Positions 39,291-51,287 of a stretch of DNA of 64,000 nucleotides are shown piece after piece. Source of the stretch: Elysia crispata (taxonomy: Eukaryota > Mollusca > Gastropoda > Plakobranchidae). The translations under genes were made by a program, and so were the position numbers. The stretch covers positions 1 through 64,000 of the forward strand of contig JAWDGP010002006.1 in assembly GCA_033675545.1 (NCBI GenBank), read 5' to 3'. The stretch's first letter is position 1, and each line of letters begins with the position of its first letter. The notes under the pieces were generated by a model that had not been told where the DNA came from, did not search any database, and saw only the letters and a list, made by a program, of their open reading frames with translations.

Positions 39291-41694
39291 GTTTGAACTT
39301 TGGAAATGAGAGTAGCCATTTAAATTTCTCCTCTTGAATAAGGGCTTTATTCTGTTTTCTTTGGACTGCAGGCCTGAGAGGGTTTCCATCTCTAGAATGG
39401 GGGTTGATTTCATGCCTCCTGTCATAAATCTGCCGTTTTGATGTTGCACTCTTTTAGCCTTGTGAAGATTGCTTGAAGCTCCAAGAGCTGAAGCCGTACT
39501 AAAGGACTGGTCTTAGTCTCTTACATATCCCTGATAGGTTTGTCAGTTGTCTGTTTAATTTTTCCATGTGAGTCTGGTGTCGAATGTAACCCCAAGGTAA
39601 GTCGGATTATCATCTTTCGGGAGGGAACAGCCGTTTATTTTTAGTTTCAAATTACACTTCTTTGTTGAGAGGGTGAGGTTAGTGTATGTTGTTTTAGTTT
39701 TGTTCACCGACAGTCCCCAATCAGTTGTCCACTTGTTTATGTTGTTCAAAGTGGTTTGGAGACGAGCCTTTGCAGTGCTCAGTTCCTCTTCTGTGCACAG
39801 GAGAACCATATCATCATCATATAATGATGGATAGACTCTCTTGGAGATTTGTTTCTGAATGTCATTTATGATTATGAGAAATAAAAATGGGGAGAGATTT
39901 CCTCCTTATGGAACTCCGTTTTGCAGTTTTCAGTTTTGCTTCTGATTCCATTTGTTTTTACCAGGGCTTGTCTGTTTTTAAGGTAATCTCTGATCCAGTG
40001 CATCCTTTTTGTGAGATGTTGATGCTGGTAAGCTTGATCAAAAGTCCGTCTGTCAATACCTTATCAAATGCTTTTTCCATGCCAACCCAGACTGCAATAG
40101 TGTGGGATTTTTTTTCCCTGGAAGTCGTCCACAATCATTTATGAGATATATGTCACTCGATCTTCAGCTGATCTTAATTGCCTAAAGCCTGCTTGTTCCG
40201 GCATAAGGACCTTGTTTTTTTTTTTTTTCTAACAGCCATATTGAGCCGTGTGATGATGATTCTTTCCATAAGCTTACAGATACAGAATGTTAAACTGATT
40301 GGTCTGTAGCTCTCGGCTTCTGTTTTGCATTTGCCTCTTTTAAGAATTGGAATCATGGTGGCTTTTTTCCATATTTTTGGTATGTTGCTTGTTTTCCAGC
40401 TGGCTTTGAAAAGTTGAAGCAGCTTTTTCTTTGCCTGAGGACCCAAGTGTTTGAGCATATAAATGCTTACTTTGTCTGGTCCCGGCGCTTGTTTGGTATT
40501 CAGCTGGGCCAGAGCTTTTTCAAATTCCATCATGGCTACTTTTATATTGAGGTAGTGGTCAATTGGCTCCGAAATTTGGTTTTCATTATCTTGCATTGCC
40601 TGTTTTATTTCTTGCTTTCTTTTTGCTGATAATACTATGTCCTTAACAGCTTTGTATTGTGCAATCAGTGCATTTGCTGCTGCCTTGCCTGTTAGGGTAT
40701 CACCATCTTTCTTGATAACTAAAGGGCTTTGCCTGTTGTCGTATTCACCCTTTAGAGTTTTCACAAGTTTCCACAGTTTTTGATCATCTCTTTCAAAATT
40801 GAGATTTGTTGTTTTTTCTTGCCAGTGGTATTGGGTGCTTTTCTGAATTTTGCAGATCATGTTTTTTTTCGTATCTGGGGGGGGGGGGGGGGCATTTTAT
40901 GCTTTTGTTCTGGTTTCGATGATGTCTTGGTGCAACCTTTCTAATTCTGTGGACCAGTTATGAGTACATGTATATTCCTTGCGTGCTCCTCTTGGTATGC
41001 TTTCCTCAGCTCCTCTAAGGATTGCTTTGACCATCTGGCTTGTGCTACGATCAAGGTGTTTTGTTTTGCAATTTATTCAAACTGTGTAATGGTCCGTGAG
41101 TTTTGCAAATTTTTCCAATTGGCTTTTTTTTTGTAATTCCAACGTGGAAGGGTGCTGTGATCGTTGTTGTCCTTACCGGATATAGTTATGATGACAAGCT
41201 TGTGATCACTAGTTACTAGAGATGGTATGACACTTCGATTGACGTGGCTGCTGATGTCATTTGTGGCCATGGCTAAGTCTGGGGTTGATGTGGGTTTTCA
41301 TACCCTCGATTAAAAGGTTGGTTCGTCACTGTGGTCTTGTAGGAGGTGAAGGTTGTTGATTATTTGCCAGTCCTCTATCTCCTCACCCCTTGCGTCTAAT
41401 AGTTGTAGCCCCAACTGGGCAAGTGGCTGTTAAAGTCGCCTAGTACAAGAAAGTTATCTTCTGGTACTCTTACATTATCCATACCTAGCTGTTTGTCTGA
41501 TGGAGCATAGCAGTTGTAGATTGTTACTTTTTTGTTTTGTAAATGGGCTGTTATGCCAATTATCTCTGATTCTTCCCCTCTGGATGGTAACTTCTTAGGC
41601 ACGAATTTTATTGCTGACCAGGATTAGAAGGATTAGAACCCCCCCCCCCCATTTGTGTCTATTTAGACGGTCCTGATACCATCGTACAAGCAAT

Positions 41695-42377
41695 CTTAGG
41701 TTTGGGGTGAGGTGAGTTTCTTGTGGGCAGGCTCTATCGATATTTTCTTTTTGCAGAAAAAAATTTTAAGCGCTTCTTTCTTTTCGGAGATACCTTCGCA
41801 GTTCCATAGGGCTATTTTTATTCGATCCAATGAGTTATGATTGTATCTTGGCCAGTAACGTTATTCTCACCCCCCCCCCCCCCCCCCAGATCGTTTCCTG
41901 GCTTTCCAAGAAGATAGGGAGGTAACTTAGGTTTGGGGTGAGGTGAGTTTCTTGTGGGCAGGCTCTATCGATATTTTCTTTTTGCAGAAAAAAATTTTAA
42001 GCGCTTCTTTCTTTTCGGAGATACCTTCGCAGTTCCATAGGGCTATTTTTATTCGATCCAATGAGTTATGATTGTATCTTGGCCAGTCACGTTCGTCTCT
42101 CCCCCCCCCGCCAGATCGTTTCCTGGCTTTCCAAGAAGATAGGGAGGTAACTTAGGTTTGGGGTGAGGTGAGTTTCTTGTGGGCAGGCTCTATCGATATT
42201 TTCTTTTTGCAGAAAAAAATTTTAAGCGCTTCTTTCTTTTCGGAGATACCTTCGCAGTTCCATAGGGCTATTTTTATTCGATCCAATGAGTTATGATTGT
42301 ATCTTGGCCAGTAACGTTCTTCTCTCCCCCCCCCCCCCCCCAGATCGTTTCCTGGCTTTCCAAGAAGATAGGGAGGT
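41695..42377 (-). repeat. Three tandem copies of the LINE endonuclease start
   Basis: Units begin at about 41695, 41926 and 42151 and are about 225-231 bp each. Each encodes the endonuclease N-terminal stretch KIALWNCEGISEKKEALK on the minus strand and each contains a homopolymer of C (G in the sense of the LINE), of different length in each unit: near 41870-41887, 42102-42109 and 42326-42342. Apart from these tracts the units are nearly identical. Confidence 0.93.
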
Positions 42378-42541
42378 ACCTCCAGTAGCTGGAAGTGGGC
42401 TCTTTCGAGGCAGAAAGCCCGGCACTTCACCCGCCTGGCGGGAATTTACAGATGAACCACCATGATCTTTAGTTTAATTATTTGCTAACATCATATACGG
42501 GTCATACGTGATTGGTGTTATGCACCATATAATGTCCCCAT

Positions 42542-42758
42542 CTGTCTATAAATGAAGAAATAGATATTGGAAAGGAAGGAAATGACATGGACAGTTTAGA
42601 AGTTGTCTTAAAGAACACTGAGTAATGAAATGCTTAACGAGTTTAACGACTCAACAAACAAATAAAAAAAAAAAAGAAAACATTCATCTTCATCAGTAAT
42701 AAAGCACTCTCCAACCCTAAATTATCAACAAGAGTGCATGGAGAAAAAAATTAGGACT
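42542..42758 (+). repeat. Dispersed 215-bp repeat, copy 1 (coding-like)
   Basis: This copy is about 90% or more identical to 49475-49689, in the same orientation, 6.9 kb apart. It reads in one open frame LSINEEIDIGKEGNDMDSLE then VVLKNTE and a stop, followed by a non-coding stretch with an A-run and AATAAA hexamers. That is the form of the last codons and 3' UTR of a transcript. The parent gene is not recognised. Left of the homology the frame is closed within about 12 bases. Confidence 0.85.
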
Positions 42759-43170
42759 TCAGCTTGCTTTTCTCTCTGGGTGTGCTCCCGTAACCTTTAG
42801 TTTCAAAACCTGAGCTCAAGGTAGAGGTGAATTGCCGTCACAGTCGTCAGTTAGCTGTCATGATGTCCTGGCTGATTTCTGCTGAGATATTTTGTGATGG
42901 GCAGTCCCTGGCAGTTGGAGCTGTCGTTTCCATCCCACCTGCATTTGGTGGCATAGAGAGGATCTGTCCTAGCGGACGATCTTCATACCAGAGACATCGA
43001 TGTTTGTTTTGTCTCATGTCCAATCTGGTCCATATTTAGTCTGACTCGTACCCAGTTGACCTGTCCAGCATGGGTGACTCAAGAGCAGCTAAGGTTCCAG
43101 CTGGCCTGGCTCAAAGGATGATCAGAGCCCGCAAGCTCCCTTACCGCGACAAGGTGATGGACCGTATGGG
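42759..43170 (-). mobile_element. Probable LINE 5'-region fragment
   Basis: On the minus strand the sequence starts near 43170 with CACCTTGTCGCGGTAAGGGA, then GCTTGCGGGCTC and CATGCTGGACAGGTCAACTGG. This motif order (ACCTTGTCG, GGGAGCTTGCGGGC, then GGACAGGTCAACTGGGTA) is one I associate with the 5' region of LINEs in many invertebrates. It has a higher G+C and CpG content than its surroundings. A plus-strand frame at 42827-43039 overlaps it and is not assigned. Confidence 0.4.
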
Positions 43171-43230
43171 AGTGTCATTGTGTAATTGATGCTAATTACA
43201 TGCACACTCTACTAACACAGTTATTAGAAA

Positions 43231-43335
43231 TAATTAGACCAATGGACAAAAACCCTCCGCAGTTGACATCATTTTTCTTTCCAATAATTAGACCAATGAA
43301 AAAAACCCTCCGCAATTGACATAATTTTCCTTTCC
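43231..43335 (+). repeat. Short tandem duplication, about 52-bp unit
   Basis: Two adjacent units share AATAATTAGACCAATG, AACCCTCCGCA(G/A)TTGACAT and TTTCC, with a few substitutions. Confidence 0.85.
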
Positions 43336-45490
43336 AATGATACATTTTGCGTTTCATTTGTTTAATCAATCATAACTGAAATCAAAGAGCTCTTTCGTTT
43401 TAAAGAGCCAGGAAAATTCTTCTGATAAATGTTTGATTAGTATTTCATTGTGAATGAATCTATTTCAAAATTACAATATTTACCATTTAATTGGAGACAT
43501 TTTTAAAATACCTTTAAAGGAGAAAAGATATTTTAATTGATTTAATTTTATTTCTTAGGCTTGAAGATGAGCAAGCTAGTATTATTAATTTGTGGCAAGA
43601 GTTTGGTTAAGGAAACTATTTAAGTGAAGGGCTGAAAATGCCATTCTGCACAACAGGACTATTTGAAAACTAGGTTATAATAGTGTTACACAGCCATGAG
43701 TGCTCAGAGCGTTCTACTTTCCCCTTCTAATTTGACTTGTCTTAAATCAAAGATCCCATGGATTGAAAAAAAAAAAGCAAAATTTCACACTGAGAGATGA
43801 CGCATTTCCTGACTATTTACAACCGTTCACACCGTAAACAGCTAGTTTAGAAGATAATCCTTTAAAATATGGATGAAATTGATGATTTTTAAAATTTTTT
43901 TTTATTGTATAACCATCTTTAAAGCAGAAAATCTCATAACTTCAACACTTTAGATGGTAACTTGGTACTGATCAGAATGGCTAATTAGTGAAAGATGTAA
44001 GACATACTTTGAACACATCATGATGTTTGAGAGAAAGTTATAAAATGTTGTATTTAAAGCATGTCATTGACTTTTAAAAAGAATAACATATTTTTTTTTA
44101 AATGTTCATCTCCCTAATCTTTTGTCACAACAACCATTTAAAGTAAAAGGCCTTTAGACATTCTCTTCCCATTATACATTAATGTCTTTCAAGTCCATGA
44201 CAAGGATTAAAAATGATAAGATAAAATATTTTGAACCTGTGTCAAACCCTTTTTGAATATCCTTTCAGTAGTAATGTAATAAAATGAGCATGCCTAGATG
44301 TTGACAATTTTAGTGCATCTCCCGGCCTCCAGTCCAGTGGTGAGCACAGAAAAGGGGAGGGGGAGGGGGGGGGGGAACAATCACTACAGCCATACCTAGA
44401 TTAGTTTTCAAAAACTTTTTCCTTGTAGTTAGATTGGCATGCCTTTTTTTCCCCTGAGTGAGACTCGCAAAAACTGAGAAAATACATCAAAGCCTTGCTT
44501 GTTCAAAATTTTGTCCTCTTTAATTTTTTTTTCAGCAATAATTTTAAGAAGAGCAATAATTCTTGCCATTAATGAGTTTTATTGTTCTTGACTTAACATA
44601 TTGTTTATTGTCTAAACACATGTTCATTTAGGAAGCCTTAGTTTGAGGCTCTCTGTATATTATATAGCTCAAATCAAGTTTGATCATGCAACAAAGCCAC
44701 ATCTGCACTTGCAAACAGATTAAAAAAATATATAGAGCAAACAAACCTAAATCTTTAAACTGAGCTGACTTTTTGTACATTTTAACCTTTCAAAATAGGC
44801 CTTTGAGTAAATCAGCCATGCCCCTTTTCCCCTATGTTGATCGGCATAAGATATTGAATAACAATCATTGATGAATTACAGTATATAACATTGATTTGAC
44901 TACTAACAGTCATATAAAAACATACACAGCTGATTAAATCGTCATAAAGGTGCAACCATTTTTATTTAAAAAAAGCATATAAACATGTACCCTATTCAAG
45001 TGGAACACATATTTTAGTGGCAATCTTCCCAATATGCATGTATAATTGATTTTTCATTTTGATCATGATCCTAAAAAAGAAGGCACAACATTTGGCAGTT
45101 GTATTTTAACATAAAGAGTTACAGTCAAAAAATGAAAGATAAAAGATGCAAAGACAACCCTTTTACTCTTTAGCCAGCTTTAAGCTAGGCAACCAATTTT
45201 TTAGAGGGCTTAGTTAAATCGTCAAAACTTACAGTTAAGAAATATCAGCGTTGGCTAAAAAATATCAAGAGTATCTAGATTTTTAAAAAAAAATAATTAC
45301 TCATGACAGTTTTTGGATTTCATCATTCAAAAGTAAAAATCAAACACTATGAAGACAAAATGGAGACTTTTCTCGCTAAAAAAATGATGTATATCATAAA
45401 ATATTTTTTCTTTAAATAAGAAGACACAATGCATACTTTCCATTTAATATAGAAAATGGTACAATAAACCATTGAAATGTGACAGATCTA
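43336..45490. other. Intergenic DNA, no gene seen
   Basis: AT-rich sequence with a G-rich tract at 44354-44375. I see no exon, RNA gene or transposon protein here. Confidence 0.4.
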
Positions 45491-45707
45491 CAGTCGAATC
45501 CGCTTATTTCAAAGTCATTCAGATCAAAAAAGGACTTCGAATTATTCGAAATTCGAATTATCAGAATACATAGAGAAAGAGAGTTTAAAAAAATGTGGAT
45601 GACAGATCAAGAATATCGCACAAGTGTGCAGGAGGATGGGAGTGGGCCTAACCCCTTTCTCTCTTGTAGCCTTATTGCAGACTCTTACCCGTAACGTAGG
45701 TGGGCAC

Positions 45708-45738
<31 letters not shown>

Positions 45739-45981
45739 CCAGAATCGCTTGCCACGTGGAGCATAGCACTAATTGTACTTTGTTTTACAAGCCTGGAAAA
45801 GTGCTTTCACTGTGACAGAATGCCAAAATCGCTTTGAATTAACCGGATCCTTACCTCAAAATTCCAACAAACCAATATTTTTTTAATAAAGCTTAAATAG
45901 AGACATGTTCAGTAAAATTAAATGACTTCAAAATATCCAAGAATTCGAACTATCCGGATTCGAATTATTTGGACTCAACTG
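45491..45981 (-). mobile_element. Non-autonomous pogo/Tigger-like DNA transposon, copy B
   Basis: Begins CAGTCGAATCC and ends GGACTCAACTG, flanked by TA at 45489-45490 and 45982-45983. The reverse complement aligns along its length with 37643-38103 (shared TCCAAATAATTCGAATCCGG, TTTAAGCTTTAT, AAGGATCCGGTTAATTC and GAAAGCACTTTTCC). It carries an internal (CA)n run at 45717-45739. No transposase frame. The two copies differ at many sites, so the family is old. Confidence 0.88.
45717..45739. repeat. (CA)n microsatellite
   Basis: About eleven CA units within the pogo-like element copy B. Confidence 0.95.
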
Positions 45982-45983
45982 TA

Positions 45984-48900
45984 CTTAAGAGTTGATTTCA
46001 GGTTAAGAGAAAAAAAAATTATCTTTCAAAAATCGCCACTTTGTACACTACATAGACAGGTCTAGACAACCACAAAGTTGCATTAGATCCATAATTTAAA
46101 CTGGCTCAACCCAAACTGAAATTCTTTACAAAAGAAGAGAGCCCTGCGCATCAAAATAATAGAACTATAAATGCTCCAGAGCAAGTGATATTCTGAGAAA
46201 AGCATAAATAGCTCACTTTTGCTGAGCAATGGAAGACAGTTCAAGAAATAGCAATAACAATCTTTAATTCATTGACATCGTGACAAGCTCTTTTAAATAA
46301 TATGATATGGAATCATTTTCTATCTTCTTCTCATGGTCTTCATGTTGATTTCATAGGTGACTTAGTAGCAGTTTCTGTTTTCAAACTTTTGAAACAATAA
46401 ATTGAGCACACTTTATGATAGTAAAAATTAAAATTGAATGGATATAACAAATGAATATGGGAGGTAGCAAGCAAGAACAAACATTTAAATATAATAGCAG
46501 AAAAGTTTAAATTTTGATTATATTTTTCTTAGTGAGCAGTAATCTGATTAAATACTATTAAGGAATCAAAACATTGTTGAATGCATCTTAATTTAATAAA
46601 ATTACAAGCTAAATGCTCAAGAGATAGAGATAAAATAATCAAGAGAGAAAAAACGTTTCCAGTTGTGTTTAATAGCAGATCAATGAAAAACATTTTACTT
46701 TTTAGAAGTAAAGAATAGGTCATAGCTTTAAATTATCATTTAAAAAACAACAAAATAATGATAGTCGTGCAATATCCTGGGTAATCAATCAGCACCTTAA
46801 TGTGAAGAGTAAAAATGGTAAAATAACTAATTATGACTCTCCAAGCCAAATGTAAAAAAAAAAAAGGTATAGAAAACAGTATTCTGAGAAGCAAAAATTT
46901 GCGGTACAATGAATCAACACATTTTTCATTGTATGTATATGGCACATAATTGAGTTATTATTCAAATCATATTGGTACCCCTGTGTTTATCTTGACCAAC
47001 CGATAATTGAAGTAAGTTAAGTGTCTAACCATCCCATCGTGAAACTTGACTTTAAAAACAGCTTGGAATTTTTCCCATCCTTCCCCATGTATAAAAGGAT
47101 TAACCTATTTGCCCTTTCTTTAAAGACATCTAATTCTGAAAAAAAAACAATAATACACAGACTGGGTTAGTATTGGCACATGCCAAGATCAAAAGATCTT
47201 GCTAAGATGATCCTACTGGGAAAGTTATAGAGAGGAAATGGAGACACAGACAGAAAAAGAGATGTAAAGACAATATGAGCAGGTTTAAAGTTGGATCAAG
47301 TCCTTCATAATGTTTAAAGGATGGAAAAGACAATTGCTTGATATTCATTAGTGCCTAAATCTCCATTTAGAGGAGGGATAGATGAGGTGATGTGAAGTGA
47401 ATTGAAGATCAACACCCTCTCCCCCCCACCCAAAAAAAAAAGTCCACCATCTTTGTACAGGTATTTGAGAATTAAACTACTTGCCCTTACTTGAGAGACA
47501 TATTAGTGGTATTTTATTTCCTCTGGTTTTGAATTGTGCAAGTAGTTTCAAACATCCGCAATTTGATAAACACATATGACACAAATATCTTTGATTTGAG
47601 AGGGAAAAAAGGTAAGTTGATTTAAGGGCATAAATAATAAAATTTAAAATTTCCTGTAAGATCTTGTCATCACATTTTGGAAAGAATGGGAAAGAAAATG
47701 ATCCCAAAATGTTTCTTAGATTGATCTAACCTCATAAACTCAAAAAAAGTAAGGAACCTAAAAAAAAGGAAGTACCCTGTAATTTAGAAATTCCTTTCCT
47801 GTGGATATACTAATGCTGCACATGGATTGCGGATATGAAAGGGAGTATAATTTTATATACACAAAATACAGGAATTTCTTTCTTTTGAACTAATTATGTC
47901 ACCACATTTAGGGATAAAACATCCCCAAAATGTTTCTTATATTGATCTCAATTCAAAAACTCATTACCTCACTTGCTATGGAACTTTCCTTCACTTTTCA
48001 ATAGCTCAAGACTGAGATTTTTTATGCATATTTTTAAAGATTCATTTGAAAATAAATTCTTTAGCCATCTGCAAAAAAATTAAATAAGACAGTAATGAAA
48101 AGCAAATTTGTGATTTTTCACATACCCATAGATTTCACTGTCCCCCCCAAAAAAAATAAAATTCTACATTTTTCTGTAAAAATTAAAAAAAATGGAGGAA
48201 TAAATGTTCTGATTTTATTGCTTTTTATGATTCATCAAACATTGGGAATGAACATCTCTTTAGACCTGAATTTAGGTTCAAAAGTCATAGAGAGAGCAAA
48301 ATTTAGAACTAATATAGATCTAGTTTTGATTTTCAGCTTTCGATTTTCATGTCCCTCCATAATTAAAAAATTAAAAGTCAAAATGCTTTCAAACTTTCAG
48401 TTAATCTCAAGAAGAAGCTATATAACTTTAAGGAACATTTAACACAACTTGAACACCACCCGAAGTCAAATTAAAACTCTTAAGGTTCTATGGAAATGCC
48501 CCGCACAATGAATGGACTATCCCATAAAATGTATTGGAGATATAACAAGTGAGATAGTTAAGAAAGTAGATGACATAATACCTATAGGTGAGAAATTCCT
48601 TGTCTTTGGGTATTCATTGCTGCATATGAATCATGTTAATAACAGGAAGTGAGAGGGAGGGCAACTCTTTTTGTGCAAACACTAACCAGGGCCTCTGTGT
48701 ATAGGAATTTAACTTTTTCTTTAAGATTCTTTCACTGCGATTACAGGTAAATAAAATAAAATTCAGGCTGAACAAGTACAGCTTTGTTTCCTCTAATTAA
48801 TAAAGAATGAAAAACATTTAAGAAGTTCATCCAAATGCCATGCATTGTAATTTGAGGATTTAGAGTAAGTGCAAAATGAGATGAGGTCTTTAATCTTTTT

Positions 48901-49474
48901 GGTGGCACAGAAAAGTTTAAAGCATGATTACTGAATGGGGAAATTAGTCACAACTAACTTTAAAGCAGCAAATTCTTTCTAATCCTACAAAACTTAAACA
49001 TTTATTGAATTTCGTTATAGACGAAGTAATTTATTACAAAGCTAGATCTAAATCAAGATCAACAAATTCTTAATTGTGACAACACAGCCATTACTGACCT
49101 AGGAAAAAAACGCAGTTAAAATCATATGACAATCCTATTGTCCTAAAAAGACTTGAATTGTTTTTCTAGAAGAGGCAAAGCCTACAATAACACATATAGA
49201 AAATATTCTCCATTGGACCTGGAAGCTACAAATTTCAACTCATCGTTGCCAGTGGTAACATGAGATATGCTTTGTCCTGGCTGGTTCTATTACATGGATT
49301 ATTACATTTCTTCATATAGGTTATTACTATCTTTATTTGACATTGACTGAATCACAATGCTTGTTTCTTTTGGATATATCCTTTAACACAATTTTCTCAC
49401 CCTCTGGGCATTACTTTTCAGTAGAGAACTTTATCTTGTCTCCGACTTTATTTGAAAGTATGGAGGAGGACACG
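45984..49474. other. Intergenic DNA with weak dispersed repeats
   Basis: No gene is seen. Diverged repeats occur: a block with CCAAAATGTTTCTTA(G/T)ATTGATCT appears at 47703-47735 and again at 47922-47954, and a block of the type ATTCCTTTCCTGTGGATATAC followed by GCTGCACATG appears at 47790 and in altered form at 48592. The 115-residue frame at 48095-48442 (plus) is Lys/Ile-rich and looks like chance. Confidence 0.4.
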
Positions 49475-49689
49475 CTGTCTATAAATGAAGAAATAGATAT
49501 TGGAAAGGAAGGAAATGACATGACAAGTTAAGAAGTTGTCCTAAAGAACACTGAGTAATGAAAAGCTTAATGAGCTTCACGACTCAACAAACTAATAAAA
49601 AAAAGAGAAAACATTCATCTTCATCAGCAATAAAGCACTCTCCAACCCTAGATTATCAAAAAGAGTGCATGGAGAAAAAAATTAGGACT
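49475..49689 (+). repeat. Dispersed 215-bp repeat, copy 2 (premature stop)
   Basis: The partner of 42542-42758. The same frame reads LSINEEIDIGKEGNDMTS then TAA, where copy 1 has a leucine codon (TTA); the rest (EVVLKNTE and stop) is still legible after that. Unlike copy 1, the frame is open to the left, back through VENFILSPTLFESMEED to an AG that could be a splice acceptor at 49420-49421. It may therefore be the decayed end of a longer gene or an mRNA-derived copy. Confidence 0.85.
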
Positions 49690-49769
49690 GTAGCATAAAT
49701 CTCACATGTATATAAGGAAAACAAAATGAGCTCACTTCTAGATCTAATCCCACTGATCCCACCCAAAGT

Positions 49770-50084
49770 CTAAGATTCAGCCATGGTCTTTTCACCACAA
49801 TGGAGACAAAAGTGAAATAGACAGGCCTCGCCTGGATTCCTCCACATCAGAAGATTTTGCAGATGTGATAGCACCTCACTCTGCAGACAAAGGGAAATTG
49901 TTTCAAGGGAATAGGACATGAAAAGAATTGGTTTAAGGAAACGCTTCATGACTTTGAAGTGAAAGAATTCAGTGACCTTATTCCAGAAGAACTGATCACT
50001 TTCATAATGAAGTAATTCACTGAGGCCCACAGTGAGGAGAAGATAGCGCAATACATGATACCGCAACATTGTGAGGCGCTCCAA
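49770..50084 (-). CDS. Open frame of 104 residues, unrecognised
   Basis: The frame reads MERLTMLRYHVLRYLLLTVG at its start and has an even, protein-like residue mix (WNKVTEFFHF, LCLQSEVLSHLQNLLMWRNP, CLHCGEK) that is richer in Cys, His and Trp than chance frames in AT-rich DNA. No family is recognised and no splice context was found. It may be an eroded transposon or gene fragment. The opposite strand is equally hard to interpret. Confidence 0.2.
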   Translation of the reverse strand: MERLTMLRYHVLRYLLLTVGLSELLHYESDQFFWNKVTEFFHFKVMKRFLKPILFMSYSLETISLCLQSEVLSHLQNLLMWRNPGEACLFHFCLHCGEKTMAES

Positions 50085-51287
50085 ATAAAGACAACATATA
50101 AAGAAATTTGGGACATGCTGCTATGCTAGATCAGTAAGAAAAGAGACTGCACCTCACTACATTGTAAAAGGACATAAGTAAAACCACTATTTGAAAAGCA
50201 GAGTGAGCACTAAGGTGATTGTGAGAAATTTTCCAAGCATAAATAGGGGAAAAATAAATTAATAACGTCATACCATGCCTTATTTCATGATACCAGTATT
50301 TTATCCATTCATTTACTCCATTTTCTACATCTGTACGTTTGCAAATACAAAATGTAGTCATACACTAACGATTCTCACTGCCAAAAGTTCTGTACATACC
50401 CAATAAAACTACATAAATTCTGATATACATATATATACATGCATTCACAAACAATTTGCATAATCTCAAAAAATGTTTTCAACTTTATAAAAACATTCGT
50501 ATTGTAAACAATTATTAGTTTTGCCTATTTCTCTAAAAGAGATGTCACAGTTGTAGCTCTCAAAATCTCATGTTACCACGGAGTAGAATGACAATGGTGA
50601 GTTGAAACTGCAGAAAAAATTGAGGCTTCCCTGCCAGGTGATGATTGCTTCCAATTTTGAAGTTCTGTTATCAGGAACAAAATGATATTATGCCCTCCAT
50701 ATTCCTTCCATCATTATAACATTTTGTCCACATGTCCAATGTTATATGATACATGCATAATGTAGTAACAAAAATTTCAGTAAGCACTTGATTCACATAC
50801 TTTGTGATGGGATAAAATAAGACTGGGAATGGCTGAAGCATATCTCAAATTATCACTCCCATCCTTACGACAGATCGTCAAAATTGGAAACTATCATCCA
50901 CTTACAGTACAGGTTTAACAGAAAGATTTTACATAGTTCGAGAAAAGGTAAGTTACTTAAAAACAAAAAAGGCAAAAGTTTTAACTGAAAGTCTTAAGTA
51001 AGATCTGGGTTTGCTAATGCTTCTTCTATTCTCCATATTAGATCACTAGTGTCTGTATATCCGAAGATCTAGTTTCACATGTTTGAGATTCAGTTATTTC
51101 CTGTCTTGTTTTCATTTAAATTGTATATTTAACATGAAATCACAACACTTTAATTGACAATATGAAACGGATTATTTATCATCTGATCAAATCTCATCTG
51201 CTCAAAATACAAAGTGTAAGTTTGTTCACCATATGAAGATATATTTTTTTCTAATATTTAAGAACATCTAAAATGAATTTATAAATA
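50085..51287. other. Intergenic DNA, no gene seen
   Basis: AT-rich sequence without recognisable exon, RNA gene or transposon protein. Confidence 0.4.

Larger units (their letters stand above)
38140..42440 (-). mobile_element. Nearly full-length I-like LINE, mutated, antisense
   Basis: Read on the minus strand from about 42440, this encodes in order: a probable ORF2 start (Met at 42430), an AP endonuclease (KIALWNCEGISEKKEALK, CYAPSDKQLG, FLVLGDFNSHLPSWG near 41420, SDHKLVII near 41195), a reverse transcriptase (APGPDKVSIYMLKHLG near 40480, ESYRPISLTFCICKLMERII near 40290, LSVNKTKTTYTNL near 39690) and an RNase H (RARVYADGSATDAVKNGGG near 38920, LQWIPGHCQIKGKEQADSLA near 38580). The 3' end carries a (GAA)n tail, seen as TTC repeats at 38146-38167. 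Several frameshifts and in-frame stops break it, so it is not active. The 5' end of the ORF is present three times in tandem, and a 101-bp tandem duplication lies at 39088-39290. Confidence 0.93.

Noticed and set aside
38140..42440. Host gene with RNase H or endonuclease
   Set aside because: Order of endonuclease, reverse transcriptase and RNase H with a (GAA)n tail identifies a LINE, and frameshifts show that it is not active.
48095..48442. 115-residue open frame
   Set aside because: Its Lys/Ile/Phe-rich make-up is that of AT-rich noncoding DNA, and no motif or splice context supports it.
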